A stretch of 64,000 nt of DNA from Rhodoferax sp. BAB1. GTDB taxonomy: Bacteria; Pseudomonadota; Gammaproteobacteria; Burkholderiales; Burkholderiaceae_C. Below the pieces are notes generated by a model. That model was not told where the DNA came from, made no database searches, and saw nothing but the letters and a program-made list of their open reading frames with translations. The stretch's first letter is position 1. Every line of letters starts with the position of its first letter. Below are positions 63,945 to 64,000 of this stretch, in pieces. Location of the stretch: NCBI RefSeq assembly GCF_013334205.1, contig NZ_CP054424.1, positions 1,818,001 through 1,882,000 on the forward strand, given 5' to 3'. A program made the position numbers and the translations under genes.

Positions 63945-64000
63945 ATGAACACCACCTCCCCCCACACCACCTTGGCCGGAACCGCGCCGCGCCAGGCCGC
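63945..64000 (+). CDS. Start of a further operon gene, possibly cytochrome b
   Basis: ATG 63945 with GGAGCG upstream begins MNTTSPHTTLAGTAPRQA and runs off the window. Only 18 residues are visible and are not diagnostic. In similar operons a membrane cytochrome b561-type protein follows the diheme cytochrome, which is the inference here. Confidence 0.4.
   Translation, partial: MNTTSPHTTLAGTAPRQA

Overview
The window is GC-rich and comes from a betaproteobacterium of the Burkholderiales, most likely the family Comamonadaceae. Evidence for this is the gene order thrS-infC-rpmI-rplT-pheST-ihfA-merR-tRNA-Pro, a sucA-sucB-lpdA-zapE operon, a lysine-rich histone H1-like/SWIB protein, and GC-rich intergenic repeats typical of that family. 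Assignment to a genus is not possible from what is visible. Functions are read from motifs and remembered family features; no database search was run. Region 1 (1-13.3 kb) is housekeeping: a DinG-type helicase fragment, a PP2C phosphatase, the 2-oxoglutarate dehydrogenase operon (sucA-sucB-sugE-lpdA-zapE plus a secreted coiled-coil protein), propionyl-CoA synthetase prpE, a Nudix hydrolase, small proteins and tRNA-Arg(TCT). Region 2 (13.3-23.0 kb) is accessory: an AbiE-type toxin-antitoxin pair with a nested dyad operator, a MobA-like 3-hydroxybenzoate 4-monooxygenase preceded by a remnant of a second copy, and an AT-richer five-gene island made of a C5 cytosine methyltransferase, a GHKL (MORC/MutL/Hsp90-like) ATPase, an unrecognised protein, a DUF6339 protein and a small first gene. 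The island ends against the 3' end of tRNA-Pro(GGG). It is the best candidate for an incompletely described defence or epigenetic system.

Region 3 (23.0-36.0 kb) is the translation operon, read leftward from thrS to ihfA and merR. Upstream of thrS is a threonine-rich 16-residue leader ORF followed by a terminator-like hairpin, which suggests attenuation. infC appears to start at ATC, and pheS carries an in-frame copy of a genomic repeat. Next come a ketopantoate-reductase-like gene, isocitrate lyase aceA with two phased palindromic operators, a gamma-glutamylcyclotransferase-like gene, and the H1/SWIB gene with a structured leader. Region 4 (36.0-49.9 kb) holds an MFS transporter with a TPP enzyme, a CDF cation exporter, and a complete aerobic CO dehydrogenase operon (coxM-S-L-G-D-E, a MocA-like cytidylyltransferase and a coupled 2OG-Fe(II) oxygenase). 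CoxL carries the form I signature AYRCSFR. The gene upstream encodes an RcoM-like heme-PAS/LytTR CO sensor, and three LytTR-like half-sites spaced 20 and 21 bp lie between it and coxM.

Region 5 (50.1-64.0 kb) contains an envelope-lipid group (eptA with an abutting hairpin, two membrane proteins, a CDP-alcohol phosphatidyltransferase and a CarS-like CDP-lipid synthase), then GST/RidA, an SMP-30-like protein, a histone-deacetylase-family amidohydrolase and a RelE/HigA-type toxin-antitoxin pair. It ends with a PepSY/response-regulator/histidine-kinase operon divergent from a cytochrome c/diheme cytochrome/cytochrome b operon that runs off the window.
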